Positions 29,421-39,833 of a DNA stretch of 64,000 bases are shown here, piece by piece. The stretch spans positions 310,001-374,000 of the forward strand of contig NZ_CP026167.1 of NCBI RefSeq assembly GCF_002902985.1. The letters run 5' to 3'. Source of the DNA: Leclercia sp. LSNIH1. Lineage in GTDB: Bacteria > Pseudomonadota > Gammaproteobacteria > Enterobacterales > Enterobacteriaceae. The notes under the pieces are model-generated. The model was not told the origin of the DNA. It did no database searches and worked only from the letters and a program-made list of their open reading frames with translations. A program made the position numbers and the translations under genes. Within the stretch, counting starts at the first letter, position 1. Each line of letters opens with the position of its first letter.

Positions 29421-29996
29421 ATGAAGGCACTTTCGCCCCTCGCAGTCCTTATTTCTGCGCTGCTGCTTCAGGGATGTGTGGCTGCAGCGGTAGTGGGTAC
29501 CGCCGCAGTGAGTACCAAAGCCGCGACCGACCCGCGAACCGTGGGCACGCAGGTGGATGACGGCACCCTTGAACTGCGCGTGAACAGCGCACTCTCCAAA
29601 GACCAACAGATTAAGAAAGAAGCGCGTATTAACGTAACGGCTTATCAGGGCAAGGTTTTACTGGCCGGCCAGGCGCCGAATACCGAACTTGCCTCCCGCG
29701 CGAAGCAAATTGCGATGGGTGTAGAAGGGACGACCGAGGTATTTAACGAAATACGTCAGGGCCAGCCGATTGGCCTGGGTGCCGCCTCAAATGACACCTG
29801 GATCACCACCAAAGTGCGCTCCCAGCTGCTGGGTAGCGATCAGGTGAAATCCTCTAACGTGAAAGTGACCACCGAGAACAGCGAAGTCTTCCTGCTCGGC
29901 CTGGTGACCGAGCGTGAAGGTAAAGCGGCGGCGGATATCGCCAGCCGGGTGAGCGGCGTGAAACACGTGACTACCGCCTTCACCTACATCAAGTAA
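29421..29996 (+). CDS. dolP: Outer-membrane lipoprotein DolP (YraP)
   Basis: Division- and outer-membrane-stress lipoprotein with two BON domains; in E. coli it goes to the division site, binds anionic lipids and supports Bam function. 191 residues as in E. coli. Lipobox LLLQGC with C19. BON1 about 45-113 (LRVNSALSKDQQIKKEARINVTAYQGKVLLAGQA), BON2 about 124-190 (TTKVRSQLLGSDQVKSSNVKVTTENSEVFLLG). Same operon as diaA; AAGGAG ribosome site. Usually under sigma-E control; no promoter was identified here. Confidence 0.95.
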   Translation: MKALSPLAVLISALLLQGCVAAAVVGTAAVSTKAATDPRTVGTQVDDGTLELRVNSALSKDQQIKKEARINVTAYQGKVLLAGQAPNTELASRAKQIAMGVEGTTEVFNEIRQGQPIGLGAASNDTWITTKVRSQLLGSDQVKSSNVKVTTENSEVFLLGLVTEREGKAAADIASRVSGVKHVTTAFTYIK

Positions 29997-30003
29997 TCTC
30001 CCC

Positions 30004-30028
30004 CGCCCTCTGCCGCTGGCAGAGGGCG
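30004..30028. terminator. Shared terminator dolP/yraR
   Basis: CGCCCTCTGCC-GCT-GGCAGAGGGCG hairpin between convergent genes. Confidence 0.75.
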
Positions 30029-30029
30029 C

Positions 30030-30674
30030 TCATTCCTCTCCCTGCGCCTGCTCCCTGATTTTCGCCGACGGAATAACATTGACTCCTGCCGGTGCTGCAC
30101 CCAGCGCCTCCTGCAGCATAACCTGCGCCACATCCCGCGCCTCGACAGACTTCCAGTTGCCGGGCAGCAGACTGAACAGCGGGGAAAACAGCGACTCGCT
30201 GAAGCGATGCTTCTCCCGCTCCCCCAGCAGCATTGACGGACGCACAATGGTCAGCCGCTCCCACTTCTGGGCGATCAGGGCCTCTTCCATTTTGCCTTTC
30301 ACCTTGTTGTAGAAGAACGGTGAATGCGCGTTAGCTCCCATGGCGCTCACTACCAGGAAATGCTTCGCCCCGAGTCGTTTGCCGGTCAGCGCAGTATCCA
30401 CCACCAGCGTGTAATCGGCATGGATAAAGGCCTCTTTGCTGCCCGCCTCACGCCGGGTGGTGCCCAGACAGCAAAAGACGGTATCTACCGGATCCTGAAC
30501 CTGTGCCAGCGCATCGGTCAGTTGCGGATCGTGGGGATTAAACACCCCTTCGATATCGCCCAGCGGGCGACGCGTCGGGGCGGCGATATAGTTGATCTTC
30601 TGCTCCTGGATTAGCATACGCAGCAGGTGCCCACCCACAAGGCCAGTCGCGCCGGTAATTAAAACCTGACTCAT
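30030..30674 (-). CDS. yraR: NAD(P)-binding atypical SDR-like protein YraR
   Basis: 214 residues from the ATG at 30674 ([21 protein letters not shown]), which has an excellent AGGAGGAG ribosome site; an upstream in-frame ATG at 30785 adds 37 non-conserved residues. N-terminal Rossmann motif [14 protein letters not shown], then [14 protein letters not shown] and [21 protein letters not shown], characteristic of the YraR/HTATIP2-like family. Function unknown. Confidence 0.92.
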   Translation of the reverse strand: MSQVLITGATGLVGGHLLRMLIQEQKINYIAAPTRRPLGDIEGVFNPHDPQLTDALAQVQDPVDTVFCCLGTTRREAGSKEAFIHADYTLVVDTALTGKRLGAKHFLVVSAMGANAHSPFFYNKVKGKMEEALIAQKWERLTIVRPSMLLGEREKHRFSESLFSPLFSLLPGNWKSVEARDVAQVMLQEALGAAPAGVNVIPSAKIREQAQGEE

Positions 30675-30800
30675 TACTCCTCCTTTGCAGATTAGTCCGT
30701 ATGCGATTTCATGCCGCTCAACCACACTTAGTGGTCTGAACGTTAAGTATTTACCACAAGCTGGAAAAAAGCTGTCTGAAGCCAAAACAACGGAGGAAGC

Positions 30801-31319
30801 ATGAGCAAGAAAATTGCGGTCTTGATTACCGACGAGTTTGAAGATTCAGAATTTACCTCACCTGCCGAGGCGTTTCGTAAGGCGGGCCATGAGGTGATCA
30901 CCATTGAAAAAGAGGCAGGCAAAACGGTAAAAGGCCATAAGGGCGAGGCCAACGTGACCATCGATAAAACCATCGATGAGGTGAGCCCGTCTGACTTTGA
31001 CGCCCTGTTACTGCCGGGTGGGCACTCCCCGGACTCGCTACGCAGCGATACGCGTTTCGTGACCTTTACCCGGGATTTTGTCTCCAGCGGGAAACCGGTC
31101 TTTGCTATCTGCCACGGTCCACAGCTGCTCATCAGCGCTGAGGTTGTGCGCGGACGTAAACTGACGGGCGTGAAATCGATCGCCATCGATCTGAAAAACG
31201 CCGGGGCCGATTTTCACGATCAGGAGGTAGTTATCGATAACGATCAGCTGGTTACCAGCCGGACGCCAGAAGATCTTATCGCCTTTAACCGTGAGGCGTT
31301 GCGCTTACTCGGCGCGTAG
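30801..31319 (+). CDS. yhbO: DJ-1/PfpI family protein deglycase YhbO
   Basis: 172 residues as in E. coli YhbO, a stress-protective DJ-1/PfpI protein reported to act on methylglyoxal- and glyoxal-modified substrates. Nucleophile C104 in [10 protein letters not shown], followed by H105, and an N-terminal glutamate in the [11 protein letters not shown] segment. GGAGG upstream. Its 3' end overlaps convergent yhbP by 15 bp. Confidence 0.94.
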   Translation: MSKKIAVLITDEFEDSEFTSPAEAFRKAGHEVITIEKEAGKTVKGHKGEANVTIDKTIDEVSPSDFDALLLPGGHSPDSLRSDTRFVTFTRDFVSSGKPVFAICHGPQLLISAEVVRGRKLTGVKSIAIDLKNAGADFHDQEVVIDNDQLVTSRTPEDLIAFNREALRLLGA

Positions 31320-31733
31320 CCAGTGATGTTTTTTGCCAAAGCCTAACGTGTTGTCAGTGAACTTCAGTTCATCCAGACGGATCTCCCATACCGGAGCTGG
31401 CATGGCAGCGGCAACCGGAAAGCGACGAAGATAGTGCTTGCGCATCACGTCGCTTTCCTCTCCTTCCAGACGACGAATCTCCCCTTTGAACTGCACCCCG
31501 CGGATTAACGCCACGGTTTTGGGCTGCCCGTTGACGGTGCCTGCAACTTTCGCCTGTTTGCCGCTCATCTGCGCATGACGGGTTTTGTCTTCGCTTAAGA
31601 TGTAGAACGCGACGCGCTGCGGGTCATAATAGTAAAAGGCATTGGCACACCACAGCTCATCGTCATGGTGTACGCACCAGGTGACCACGTGCTGCTTCGC
31701 CAGCCAGCGGTTGATGGCGGCCAGAATTTCCAT
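31305..31733 (-). CDS. yhbP: YhbP, pyridoxamine-phosphate-oxidase-fold protein
   Basis: 142 residues (E. coli 147). Conserved [40 protein letters not shown] and [19 protein letters not shown], the UPF0306/FMN-binding split-barrel pattern. Shorter at the C-terminus than E. coli. Function unknown. Confidence 0.9.
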   Translation of the reverse strand: MEILAAINRWLAKQHVVTWCVHHDDELWCANAFYYYDPQRVAFYILSEDKTRHAQMSGKQAKVAGTVNGQPKTVALIRGVQFKGEIRRLEGEESDVMRKHYLRRFPVAAAMPAPVWEIRLDELKFTDNTLGFGKKHHWLRAE

Positions 31734-31788
31734 TTCGCTTCTCTCTCATGCTAAGGTGCACTCACCTTAACATACTGAATCTGTCGCC

Positions 31789-32088
31789 GTGTGCTGGTTT
31801 CTCTATCTTGTTCGAACCGCTGATAATGCGCTCTATACGGGCATCACAACCGATGTGCCGCGCCGCTTCCTGCAACATCAGACGGGAAAAGGGGCGAAGG
31901 CGTTGAGGGGTAAAGGAGAGCTGACGCTGGCGTTTTCCGCGGTCGCAGGCGATCGCTCGCTGGCGCTCCGGCTGGAGTACCGCATTAAACAGCTCACGAA
32001 GCGCCAGAAAGAGCGCCTCGTCAGCGGAGACGGGACGTTTGAGGCGCTACGCGAGAGCCTGCAAAGGCCGCCGGTTAAAAGCTATTGA
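31789..32088 (+). CDS. yhbQ: GIY-YIG nuclease-domain protein YhbQ
   Basis: 99 residues with a GTG start (E. coli 100). The GIY-YIG core is visible: [40 protein letters not shown], with the catalytic arginine in the PRRF segment. E. coli YhbQ is reported to have DNase activity; the physiological role is unclear. The next gene yhbS converges on it and overlaps its 3' end by 14 bp. Confidence 0.92.
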   Translation: MCWFLYLVRTADNALYTGITTDVPRRFLQHQTGKGAKALRGKGELTLAFSAVAGDRSLALRLEYRIKQLTKRQKERLVSGDGTFEALRESLQRPPVKSY

Positions 32089-32578
32089 AGCGATCGTGGT
32101 ATTCCACCAGGCCGCTCACGCCGTTAAGCGCATCGTCGGCCAGACGGTGGACCTGGAAAGCCGACTCGGTGCCCGGCCAGCGGCAACGCAGATCGTAATG
32201 TGCCGCTTTCTCGAAGCCTAAACGGCTGTAGAAATCCGGATCGCCCAGCGTCACGACCGCGGCGTAGCCAAACTCATTGAGTGAATCCAGCCCTTCGTAG
32301 ACCAGCTGGCGCGCCAGGCCCTGTCCGCGATAGTTTTCATCCACCGCCAGCGGCGCCATGGCAACCCACTGCAGCTCTTCGCCCTGCACGATGACCGGGC
32401 TAAAGGCCACGTAGCCAACGACCTGACCTTCATCATCGGTGGCGACCAGACCCAGCGTAATCAGGCCGTCTTCACGAAGATCGCGAACCAGTTGCGCTTC
32501 ACCTTCCCCTTCAAACGACCGGCGTAATAAGGCGTCAATACCCGGGGCATCGATGCCAATTTCTACTCGAATCAACAT
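32075..32578 (-). CDS. yhbS: GNAT-family N-acetyltransferase YhbS
   Basis: 167 residues. Acetyl-CoA-binding motif A is [27 protein letters not shown] (R/QxxGxG/A as RGQGLA), with [19 protein letters not shown] towards the end, the usual GNAT pattern. Substrate unknown. Overlaps ubiT by seven bases, so the two are co-transcribed. Confidence 0.92.
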   Translation of the reverse strand: MLIRVEIGIDAPGIDALLRRSFEGEGEAQLVRDLREDGLITLGLVATDDEGQVVGYVAFSPVIVQGEELQWVAMAPLAVDENYRGQGLARQLVYEGLDSLNEFGYAAVVTLGDPDFYSRLGFEKAAHYDLRCRWPGTESAFQVHRLADDALNGVSGLVEYHDRFNSF

Positions 32579-33102
32579 GGCTCACCTACAGAAGTGTGTT
32601 TACTTTCCGGCGGAGTTTTCAGACCCGCCTCGACAAAATCGGCCAGTTGCAACAGGGCCACGCGCAGCGGCTTCGGCATCTGTTCCAGTTCAATCGCATC
32701 CATCAGGTTTTTGACATACAGACCTAACTCGGTATCGCCTTCAATCACCAGACGACGCTGGAAGAAGAGCGTGTCGGGATCCTGCTTGCGTGCCGCGATC
32801 AACAGCAGATCGCTGGCGTCAGCGCTAAAGCTGACGTCCGCCTCGGCGGATTCGCGCACCACCAGCTGTTCATTTTCAACGGAGGTGTACCAGCGCAGAC
32901 CAATATCCCGCACCTCGATACGTAACCAGCGCCCTTCAAGAAATTCCAGCTCGCCATCCGCCAGCGCCTGGCGGAATTGCCAGCTGAGCACCTGCTCCAG
33001 TACCTGGCGCTTCAGGGCAAAGGGCGCGAGCTTAACCGGCACGCTCAGCAGCGACGGGCCAAATTGTACGAGACGTGAACGCAGTTTATCCAGCACGAGC
33101 AA
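32572..33102 (-). CDS. ubiT: Ubiquinone biosynthesis accessory lipid-carrier protein UbiT (YhbT)
   Basis: 176 residues (E. coli 174) with an SCP2 sterol-carrier-like domain (DGELEFLEGRWLRIEVRDIGLRW, ADVSFSADASDLLLIAARKQDPDTLFFQRRLVIEGDTELG). In E. coli UbiT is required, with UbiU and UbiV, for oxygen-independent ubiquinone synthesis and is thought to carry hydrophobic intermediates. Divergent from ubiUV. Confidence 0.94.
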   Translation of the reverse strand: MLVLDKLRSRLVQFGPSLLSVPVKLAPFALKRQVLEQVLSWQFRQALADGELEFLEGRWLRIEVRDIGLRWYTSVENEQLVVRESAEADVSFSADASDLLLIAARKQDPDTLFFQRRLVIEGDTELGLYVKNLMDAIELEQMPKPLRVALLQLADFVEAGLKTPPESKHTSVGEPC

Positions 33103-33316
33103 TACTCCTGATATCTATGGTCCTGATATTTTGCCATATCCAGTCGTCGGTATAGCGGGGTAAATCAACAAACTGACATCCGGCGTAACCCATTATTGGT
33201 GTCATCAATACGCCATTAGCTGCCTTAAATCAAAAATTGTCGCCGGATGGTTAATTAAAATCCCTGTTCGATAACAATTTTGCATCCCTCTGGGGCTGCG
33301 AACGTCAGGATAAATT
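33103..33316. promoter_or_regulatory. Divergent ubiT-ubiUV control region
   Basis: 214 bp, AT-rich. E. coli ubiUV is FNR-activated. Two ATCAA half-sites (33164-33168 and 33229-33233, 65 bp apart) have the right half of TTGAT-N4-ATCAA but poor left halves, so FNR binding is possible but weakly supported by sequence. Confidence 0.35.
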
Positions 33317-34312
33317 ATGGAGCTGCTCTGCCCTGCCGGGAACTTACCGGCGCTAAAGGCGGCCATCGAAAACGGCGCCGATGCGGTTTATATCGGGCTG
33401 AAGGACGATACCAATGCCCGTCACTTCGCTGGTCTCAATTTTACCGAGAAAAAACTGCAGGAAGCGGTGAGCTTCGTACATCTTCATCGCCGTAAACTGC
33501 ATATCGCTATCAATACCTTTGCCCACCCCGACGGCTATCAACGCTGGCAGCGCGCGGTGGATATGGCGGCACAGCTGGGTGCCGACGCCCTGATTCTGGC
33601 CGATCTCGCCATGCTGGAGTATGCCGCAGAACGCTATCCCCACATTGAGCGCCATGTCTCCGTACAGGCGTCTGCTACCAACGAAGAGGCCATACGCTTT
33701 TATCATCGACATTTTGAGGTGTCGCGCGTGGTGCTGCCGCGCGTGCTCTCTATTCATCAGGTTAAGCAACTGGCGCGGGTCACGCCAGTTCCGCTGGAAG
33801 TTTTTGCCTTTGGCAGCCTGTGCATCATGGCTGAAGGGCGTTGCTACCTCTCTTCTTATCTCACCGGGGAATCGCCCAACACCGTGGGCGCCTGCTCCCC
33901 TGCCCGCTACGTGCGCTGGCAGCAAACCCCGCAGGGGCTGGAGTCGCGTCTGAACGAGGTGCTGATTGACCGCTATCAGGATGATGAAAACGCCGGCTAT
34001 CCGACGCTGTGCAAAGGTCGCTATCTGGTGGATGGCGAGCGCTACCATGCGCTGGAGGAGCCCACCAGCCTGAACACCCTTGAACTGCTGCCGGAACTGC
34101 TGGCCGCCAATATCGCCTCGGTGAAAATCGAAGGACGCCAGCGCAGCCCGGCCTATGTCAGCCAGGTGGCAAAAGTGTGGCGCCAGGCGATCGATCGCTG
34201 CATGGCAAATCCGCAGAGCTATACGCCAGAACCGGCGTGGATGGAGACGCTCGGCTCGATGTCCGAAGGCACGCAGACCACGCTGGGTGCGTATCACCGT
34301 AAATGGCAGTGA
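33317..34312 (+). CDS. ubiU: Oxygen-independent ubiquinone hydroxylation protein UbiU (YhbU)
   Basis: U32-peptidase-family protein acting with UbiV in the anaerobic hydroxylation steps of ubiquinone synthesis. 331 residues as in E. coli. The four [4Fe-4S] ligands are at C169, C176, C193 and C232 (SLCIMAEGRC, GACSP, TLCKGR), exactly as in E. coli UbiU. N-terminal MELLCPAGNLPALKAAIENGADAVYIG is typical. Eight bases before ubiV. Confidence 0.96.
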   Translation: MELLCPAGNLPALKAAIENGADAVYIGLKDDTNARHFAGLNFTEKKLQEAVSFVHLHRRKLHIAINTFAHPDGYQRWQRAVDMAAQLGADALILADLAMLEYAAERYPHIERHVSVQASATNEEAIRFYHRHFEVSRVVLPRVLSIHQVKQLARVTPVPLEVFAFGSLCIMAEGRCYLSSYLTGESPNTVGACSPARYVRWQQTPQGLESRLNEVLIDRYQDDENAGYPTLCKGRYLVDGERYHALEEPTSLNTLELLPELLAANIASVKIEGRQRSPAYVSQVAKVWRQAIDRCMANPQSYTPEPAWMETLGSMSEGTQTTLGAYHRKWQ

Positions 34313-34320
34313 GATAAAGC

Positions 34321-35199
34321 ATGAAATATTCATTAGGACCGGTGCTCTATTACTGGTCGAAAGAGACGCTGGAAGACTTTTATCAGCAGGCGGCAACCAG
34401 CCAGGCGGATGTGATCTACCTCGGCGAGGCGGTCTGTAGTAAGCGTCGCGCTACAAAGGTGGGTGACTGGCTGGAGATGGCGAAAACCCTGGCCGACAGT
34501 GGCAAGCAGGTCGTGCTCTCTACACTGGCGCTGGTTCAGGCCTCGTCAGAACTGAATGAGCTCAAGCGCTACGTGGAGAACGGTGAATTTCTGCTGGAGG
34601 CCAGCGATCTCGGCGTAGTGAACCTGTGCGCCGAGCGCAAGCTGCCGTTTGTCGCCGGGCATGCGCTGAACTGCTACAACGCCGTGGCGCTGCGCCTGCT
34701 GCTCAGACAGGGGATGACACGCTGGTGTATGCCGGTGGAACTCTCCCGAGACTGGCTGGTGAACATCCTGGCGCAGTGCGACAAGCTGGGGATCCGCAAT
34801 CAGTTTGAAGTGGAAGTGCTCAGCTACGGGCATCTGCCGCTGGCTTACTCCGCCCGCTGCTTTACCGCGCGTTCAGAGAACCTGCCGAAAGATGAGTGCG
34901 AAACCTGCTGCATCAAATACCCCAACGGACGCAGTATGCTGTCGCAGGAGAAACAGCAGGTGTTTGTCCTCAACGGCATTCAGACCATGAGCGGCTACGT
35001 TTACAACCTCGGCAACGAACTGGCCTCAATGAAAGGGCTGGTGGATATGGTGCGTCTGTCGCCGCTGGGCACCGATACCTTCGCCATGATCGACGCCTTC
35101 CGCGCCAATGAAAATGGCGCAGCCCCACTGCCGCTGACGGCGAACAGCGAGTGCAACGGCTACTGGCGACGTCTCGCCGGGCTGGAGCTGCAGGACTAA
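34321..35199 (+). CDS. ubiV: Oxygen-independent ubiquinone hydroxylation protein UbiV (YhbV)
   Basis: 292 residues, U32 family, partner of UbiU in a heterodimer. Cluster cysteines C39 (GEAVC), C180 (ARC), C193 and C197 (ECETCC) are in the known positions. Second gene of ubiUV, with an AGATAAAGC leader. Together with UbiT it allows quinone synthesis both with and without oxygen. Confidence 0.96.
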   Translation: MKYSLGPVLYYWSKETLEDFYQQAATSQADVIYLGEAVCSKRRATKVGDWLEMAKTLADSGKQVVLSTLALVQASSELNELKRYVENGEFLLEASDLGVVNLCAERKLPFVAGHALNCYNAVALRLLLRQGMTRWCMPVELSRDWLVNILAQCDKLGIRNQFEVEVLSYGHLPLAYSARCFTARSENLPKDECETCCIKYPNGRSMLSQEKQQVFVLNGIQTMSGYVYNLGNELASMKGLVDMVRLSPLGTDTFAMIDAFRANENGAAPLPLTANSECNGYWRRLAGLELQD

Positions 35200-35277
35200 A
35201 AAAGGCTCACTTTGTTAACAACGACTGTAAAATTTTAATGCACTATTAAAGATTCACCGTCGACAAAGTGAGCTGCT

Positions 35278-36285
35278 ATGACTGATAAATCCATTCCGTT
35301 TTCGGTGCTGGACCTGGCGCCGATCCCTGAAGGCTCCTCGGCAAGGGAAGCCTTTACCCACTCACTGGATCTCGCCCGCCTGGCTGAACAGCGCGGCTAT
35401 CATCGCTACTGGCTGGCGGAACACCACAATATGGCCGGGATCGCCAGCGCCGCCACCTCAGTGCTGCTCGGCTATCTGGCGGCGAATACCACGACGCTCC
35501 ATTTAGGCTCGGGCGGCGTGATGCTGCCTAACCATTCGCCGCTGGTTATTGCCGAGCAGTTTGGCACCCTCAATACCCTCTATCCGGGCCGTATCGACCT
35601 GGGATTGGGTCGCGCACCGGGCAGCGATCAGCCTACCATGCGCGCCCTGCGTCGCCATATGAGCGGTGACATCGATAACTTCCCCCGCGACGTGCTTGAA
35701 CTGGTGGAGTGGTTTGATGCCCGTGACCCAAATCCGCAGGTGCGTCCGGTGCCGGGCTACGGCGAGCAGATCCCGGTGTGGCTGTTAGGCTCCAGCCTCT
35801 ACAGCGCGCAGCTGGCCGCGCAGCTGGGCCTGCCGTTTGCGTTTGCGTCGCACTTTGCGCCGGATATGCTGCACCAGGCACTGCATCTCTATCGCACTAA
35901 CTTTAAGCCTTCGGCGCGGCTGGAAAAACCGTATGCGATGGTGTGCATCAACATCATTGCCGCTGACAGCAACCGCGATGCGGAATTCCTGTTTACCTCC
36001 ATGCAGCAGGCCTTTATGAAGCTGCGCCGCGGCGAGACGGGGCAACTGCCACCGCCGGTGGAGAATATGCACCAGCTATGGTCGGCATCAGAACAGTATG
36101 GCGTGCAGCAGGCGTTAAGCATGTCGCTGGTAGGGGATAAAGCGAAGGTGCGTCACGGGCTGGAAGCGGTGCTGCGTGAGACGCAGGCTGATGAGATCAT
36201 GGTCAACGGCCAGATCTTCGATCACCAGGCGCGTCTGCATTCGTTCGATCTGGCGATGCAGGTGAAAGAGGAGCTGGTGGGGTAG
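35278..36285 (+). CDS. yhbW: Luciferase-like monooxygenase-family protein YhbW
   Basis: 335 residues as in E. coli. Bacterial-luciferase-like TIM-barrel: [61 protein letters not shown] and [15 protein letters not shown], the flavin-dependent group-1 subfamily. Substrate unknown. Own leader after ubiV; followed by a REP pair. Confidence 0.93.
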   Translation: MTDKSIPFSVLDLAPIPEGSSAREAFTHSLDLARLAEQRGYHRYWLAEHHNMAGIASAATSVLLGYLAANTTTLHLGSGGVMLPNHSPLVIAEQFGTLNTLYPGRIDLGLGRAPGSDQPTMRALRRHMSGDIDNFPRDVLELVEWFDARDPNPQVRPVPGYGEQIPVWLLGSSLYSAQLAAQLGLPFAFASHFAPDMLHQALHLYRTNFKPSARLEKPYAMVCINIIAADSNRDAEFLFTSMQQAFMKLRRGETGQLPPPVENMHQLWSASEQYGVQQALSMSLVGDKAKVRHGLEAVLRETQADEIMVNGQIFDHQARLHSFDLAMQVKEELVG

Positions 36286-36291
36286 TTTTTT

Positions 36292-36360
36292 GCCGGGCGG
36301 CGCTGCGCTTGCCCGGCCTACTCCATCCCTGTAGGCCCGGTAAGCGAAGCGCCGCCCGGC
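36292..36360. repeat. Inverted REP pair between yhbW and mtr
   Basis: GCCGGGCGGCGCTGCGCTTGCCCGGCCTAC and its near-perfect inverse around a 10-bp centre, filling the gap between convergent genes. Confidence 0.85.
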
Positions 36361-36367
36361 ATTATGT

Positions 36368-37612
36368 TCACTGATATACAGGCAGCAGATTTAAGCTCGA
36401 CAGCACGTGGACCACTGCGTTGCCGATACCGAACACCAGGATCAGCGCAATCATCGGCTTGCCGCCCCAGACGCGGAATTTTGGGCTACCGAAGCGCTTG
36501 CGTGATTTACGCGCCAGCAGCGCCGGAACAATCGCCGCCCAGATCGTTGCCGCCAGCCCCGCATAGCCAATGGCATACAGGAAACCGTTCGGCCACAGCA
36601 GGCCACCAATGACCGGCGGCAGGAAGGTCAGCAGCGCGGTTTTCAGACGCCCCAGCGCAGAGTCATCAAAGCCACAGAGATCGGCCAGATAGTCAAACAG
36701 CCCCAGGGTCACGCCAAGGAACGAGCTCGCCACGGCGAAGTTGGAGAAGATCACCAGCAGCAGGTCCAGACTGCGGCTGTTGAGCACGCCACTCAGCGCC
36801 TGCACCAGCACATCAATATTCCCGCCCTTCTGCGCAATGCCGATGAACTCCGGACGCGGAATGTTACCCATCGTCCCCAGCAGCCAGATGACATACAGCC
36901 CCAGCGCCAGCAGCGTGCCGTAGACCAGGCAGCGGGTGATGGTGCGCGGATCTTTGCCGTAATATTTCATCAGGCTCGGCACATTACCGTGATAGCCAAA
37001 CGACGCCAGACAGAACGGCAGGGTCATCAGCAGATAGGGTGAATACGACGTGTTGCTCTGCGCCACGTTAAACAGCGTGGCGGGCGTAACATGCCCCAGC
37101 AGGCTGCCGAAGGTCAGGAAAAAGGTGATGACTTTGGCGCCCAGCACAATGGCCGTCATCCGGCTCACCGCTTTGGTACTCATCCAGACGATAAACGCCA
37201 CACCCAGGGCGAAGCAGAGCCCCGCCAGCCGCGCCGGTACGTTCAGCGACATCTCTGCGAAGGTGTGATGCAGAATCGAACCGCTCGCCGAGATATAGGC
37301 GTAGGTCAGGATATAGAGCACAAAGGCAATGGAGATACCGTTGACGATATTCCAGCGCTTGCCCAGCAGGTCGCGGGTGATGGTGTCAAAGCTCGACCCA
37401 ATGCGGTAGTTGAGATTAGCTTCGAGGATCATCAGCCCCGAGTGCAGCATACAGAACCAGGTAAAGACCAGCGCCGCCAGCGACCAGAAGAACCACGCCC
37501 CGGACATGACCACCGGCAGGGAGAACATCCCCGCACCTATGATGGTGCCGCCGATGATCACCACACCGCCGAGCAGTGAAGGTGACGTTTGGGTGGTGGT
37601 TAGTGTCGCCAT
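36368..37612 (-). CDS. mtr: High-affinity tryptophan permease Mtr
   Basis: 414-residue inner-membrane permease of the aromatic amino-acid family (HAAAP), importing tryptophan and indole. Eleven hydrophobic segments; N-terminal [24 protein letters not shown] is the family signature. E. coli length. A TrpR-operator-like sequence lies 54 bp upstream, consistent with repression by tryptophan-bound TrpR; no clear TyrR box was seen. Confidence 0.95.
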   Translation of the reverse strand: MATLTTTQTSPSLLGGVVIIGGTIIGAGMFSLPVVMSGAWFFWSLAALVFTWFCMLHSGLMILEANLNYRIGSSFDTITRDLLGKRWNIVNGISIAFVLYILTYAYISASGSILHHTFAEMSLNVPARLAGLCFALGVAFIVWMSTKAVSRMTAIVLGAKVITFFLTFGSLLGHVTPATLFNVAQSNTSYSPYLLMTLPFCLASFGYHGNVPSLMKYYGKDPRTITRCLVYGTLLALGLYVIWLLGTMGNIPRPEFIGIAQKGGNIDVLVQALSGVLNSRSLDLLLVIFSNFAVASSFLGVTLGLFDYLADLCGFDDSALGRLKTALLTFLPPVIGGLLWPNGFLYAIGYAGLAATIWAAIVPALLARKSRKRFGSPKFRVWGGKPMIALILVFGIGNAVVHVLSSLNLLPVYQ

Positions 37613-37665
37613 ACAGCCTTTTCTCCAGTCAATAATTTGGGACCTGCATCTTAATGTGCTGCACT

Positions 37666-37683
37666 GTACCAGTACAATAGTAC
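37666..37683 (-). promoter_or_regulatory. Candidate TrpR operator of mtr
   Basis: Minus strand GTACTATTGTACTGGTAC aligns with the TrpR consensus GTACTAGTTAACTAGTAC (outer GTACTA and GTAC arms kept). About 55-70 bp upstream of the mtr ATG, where the promoter should be. Confidence 0.7.
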
Positions 37684-37692
37684 AAAAGGAAT

Positions 37693-37722
37693 AAAAAAAG
37701 CCCCGATAAAAATATCGGGGCT
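37693..37722 (-). terminator. Terminator after deaD
   Basis: Minus strand: GCCCCGATATTTTTATCGGGGC stem followed by seven T. Confidence 0.88.
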
Positions 37723-37755
37723 GTATATTTTACTTTACGCTACAGGGCGTGAAGC

Positions 37756-39654
37756 TTACGCGTCACGACGACGAACCGGGCCATCTTCGCGACGTGGGCC
37801 ACGGCTTTCACGACGCTCACCGCTGAAACGGCCTGCACCTGGTGCAGCCCCTTCACGACGAGGACCACGACCGCCTTCACGACGCTCGCCACCGAAGCTG
37901 CGGCCACCGCCACGACGTTCGCCGCCACGGTCCGGACGCGGCTGAGCATCGCCCAGCAGCTGCATGTTCATCGGCTTGTTCAGGATGCGGGTACGGGTAA
38001 AGTGCTGCAGAACCTCGCCCGGCATACCTTTTGGCAGTTCGATGGTGGAGTGGGTACCGAACAGCTTGATGTTACCGATGTAACGGCTGCTGATGTCGCC
38101 TTCGTTAGCGATCGCGCCAACGATATGACGAACTTCAACACCATCATCACGACCCACTTCAATGCGGTACAGTTCCATTTCGCCAGCATCACGACGTTCG
38201 CGACGTGGACGGTCTTCACCACCACGCTCTGGACGGTCGCCACGCGGGCCACGATCGTTGCGGTCGCCACGACGTTCGAAACGATCGTCACGGTCACGGA
38301 ACTCACGCTTAGGACGCATCGGTGCATCTGGCGGCACGATCAGAGAACGTTCGCCCTGCGCCATCTTCAGCAGTGCAGCGGCCAGCGTTTCGATATCCAG
38401 CTCTTCGCCTTCGGCGGTCGGCTGGATCTGCGTCAGCAGCGCACGGTACTGATCCAGATCGCTGCTCTCCAGCTGCTGCTGGACTTTCGCGGCGAATTTT
38501 TCCAGACGGCGTTTGCCCAGCAGCTCTGCGTTTGGCAGGTCTGCTTCTGGAATGGTCAGCTTCATGGTGCGTTCGATGTTACGCAGCAGACGACGCTCGC
38601 GGTTCTCAACGAACAGCAGCGCACGGCCCGCACGACCTGCACGACCGGTACGGCCGATACGGTGAACGTAAGACTCGGAGTCCATCGGGATGTCGTAGTT
38701 AACAACCAGGCTGATACGTTCAACGTCCAGACCACGTGCTGCCACGTCGGTTGCAATCAGGATATCCAGACGACCGTCTTTCAGACGCTCCAGCGTCTGC
38801 TCACGCAGCGCCTGGTTCATGTCGCCATTCAGCGCTGCGCTGTTGTAGCCGCTACGCTCCAGGGCTTCTGCCACTTCCAGGGTCGCATTTTTGGTACGAA
38901 CGAAGATGATCGCCGCATCAAAATCTTCTGCTTCCAGGAAACGCACCAGCGCTTCGTTTTTACGCATACCGTACACAGACCAGTAGCTCTGGCTGATGTC
39001 CGGGCGAGTGGTCACGCTGGACTGGATGCGCACTTCCTGCGGCTCTTTCATGAAGCGGCGGGTAATGCGACGGATCGCTTCCGGCATGGTGGCAGAGAAC
39101 AGGGCGGTCTGATGACCTTCCGGGATCTGCGCCATGATGGTTTCTACGTCTTCGATGAAGCCCATGCGGAGCATTTCGTCAGCTTCATCCAGTACCAGAC
39201 CGCTCAGTTTAGAGAGATCCAGCGTACCGCGTTTCAGGTGATCCAGCAGACGACCCGGCGTACCGACGACGATCTGTGGACCCTGACGCAGGGCGCGTAA
39301 CTGCACGTCATAACGCTGGCCGCCGTAAAGGGCAACCACGTTTACGCCGCGCATGTGTTTAGAGAATTCAGTCATAGCTTCCGCCACCTGAACAGCCAGT
39401 TCACGGGTCGGAGCCAGTACGAGGATCTGCGGTGCACGCAGGTCCGGGTCAATGTTATTCAGCAGCGGCAGCGAGAACGCTGCGGTTTTACCGCTACCAG
39501 TCTGGGCCATGCCCAGCACGTCACGACCAGAGAGCAGATGTGGGATACATTCTGCCTGGATCGGAGATGGTTTTTCGTAACCCAGATCGTTAAGGGCTTC
39601 AAGGATAGGAGCCTTCAGGCCCAGATCTGCAAAAGTGGTTTCGAATTCAGCCAT
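37756..39654 (-). CDS. deaD: Cold-shock DEAD-box RNA helicase DeaD (CsdA)
   Basis: ATP-dependent RNA helicase for large-subunit assembly and mRNA decay in the cold. Start at the ATG 39654 ([13 protein letters not shown]), giving 632 residues (E. coli 629); the frame opens 8 codons earlier. Motifs in order: Q motif [21 protein letters not shown] (Walker A), PTRELA, TPGRL, DEAD, SAT, RGLD and [12 protein letters not shown] DbpA-like RNA-binding domain (about 480-560) is followed by an arginine/glycine-rich tail ([19 protein letters not shown] and similar repeats). Long leader toward nlpI, as in cold-shock genes. Confidence 0.96.
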   Translation of the reverse strand: MAEFETTFADLGLKAPILEALNDLGYEKPSPIQAECIPHLLSGRDVLGMAQTGSGKTAAFSLPLLNNIDPDLRAPQILVLAPTRELAVQVAEAMTEFSKHMRGVNVVALYGGQRYDVQLRALRQGPQIVVGTPGRLLDHLKRGTLDLSKLSGLVLDEADEMLRMGFIEDVETIMAQIPEGHQTALFSATMPEAIRRITRRFMKEPQEVRIQSSVTTRPDISQSYWSVYGMRKNEALVRFLEAEDFDAAIIFVRTKNATLEVAEALERSGYNSAALNGDMNQALREQTLERLKDGRLDILIATDVAARGLDVERISLVVNYDIPMDSESYVHRIGRTGRAGRAGRALLFVENRERRLLRNIERTMKLTIPEADLPNAELLGKRRLEKFAAKVQQQLESSDLDQYRALLTQIQPTAEGEELDIETLAAALLKMAQGERSLIVPPDAPMRPKREFRDRDDRFERRGDRNDRGPRGDRPERGGEDRPRRERRDAGEMELYRIEVGRDDGVEVRHIVGAIANEGDISSRYIGNIKLFGTHSTIELPKGMPGEVLQHFTRTRILNKPMNMQLLGDAQPRPDRGGERRGGGRSFGGERREGGRGPRREGAAPGAGRFSGERRESRGPRREDGPVRRRDA

Positions 39655-39833
39655 GTAGTACGAGTGCCTCAATGTCAATGGCGGCCAGTCTACATAACTT
39701 ATCGTGAAAATTTTCAGTAATTTTCATTGAAAGTGTGAACCGGCTCAAAGTAGGTGTATTGACGAACAACAACGCCCTCACCAGTAAAGGTGATGGCAAT
39801 CAAAAGATTACGGGCTGATGTTTATGTCGTCAG

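Noticed and set aside
38002..39300. 432-codon frame antisense to deaD
   Set aside because: Codon-bias mirror of deaD; composition is unlike a real protein (rich in T, Q, H and F).
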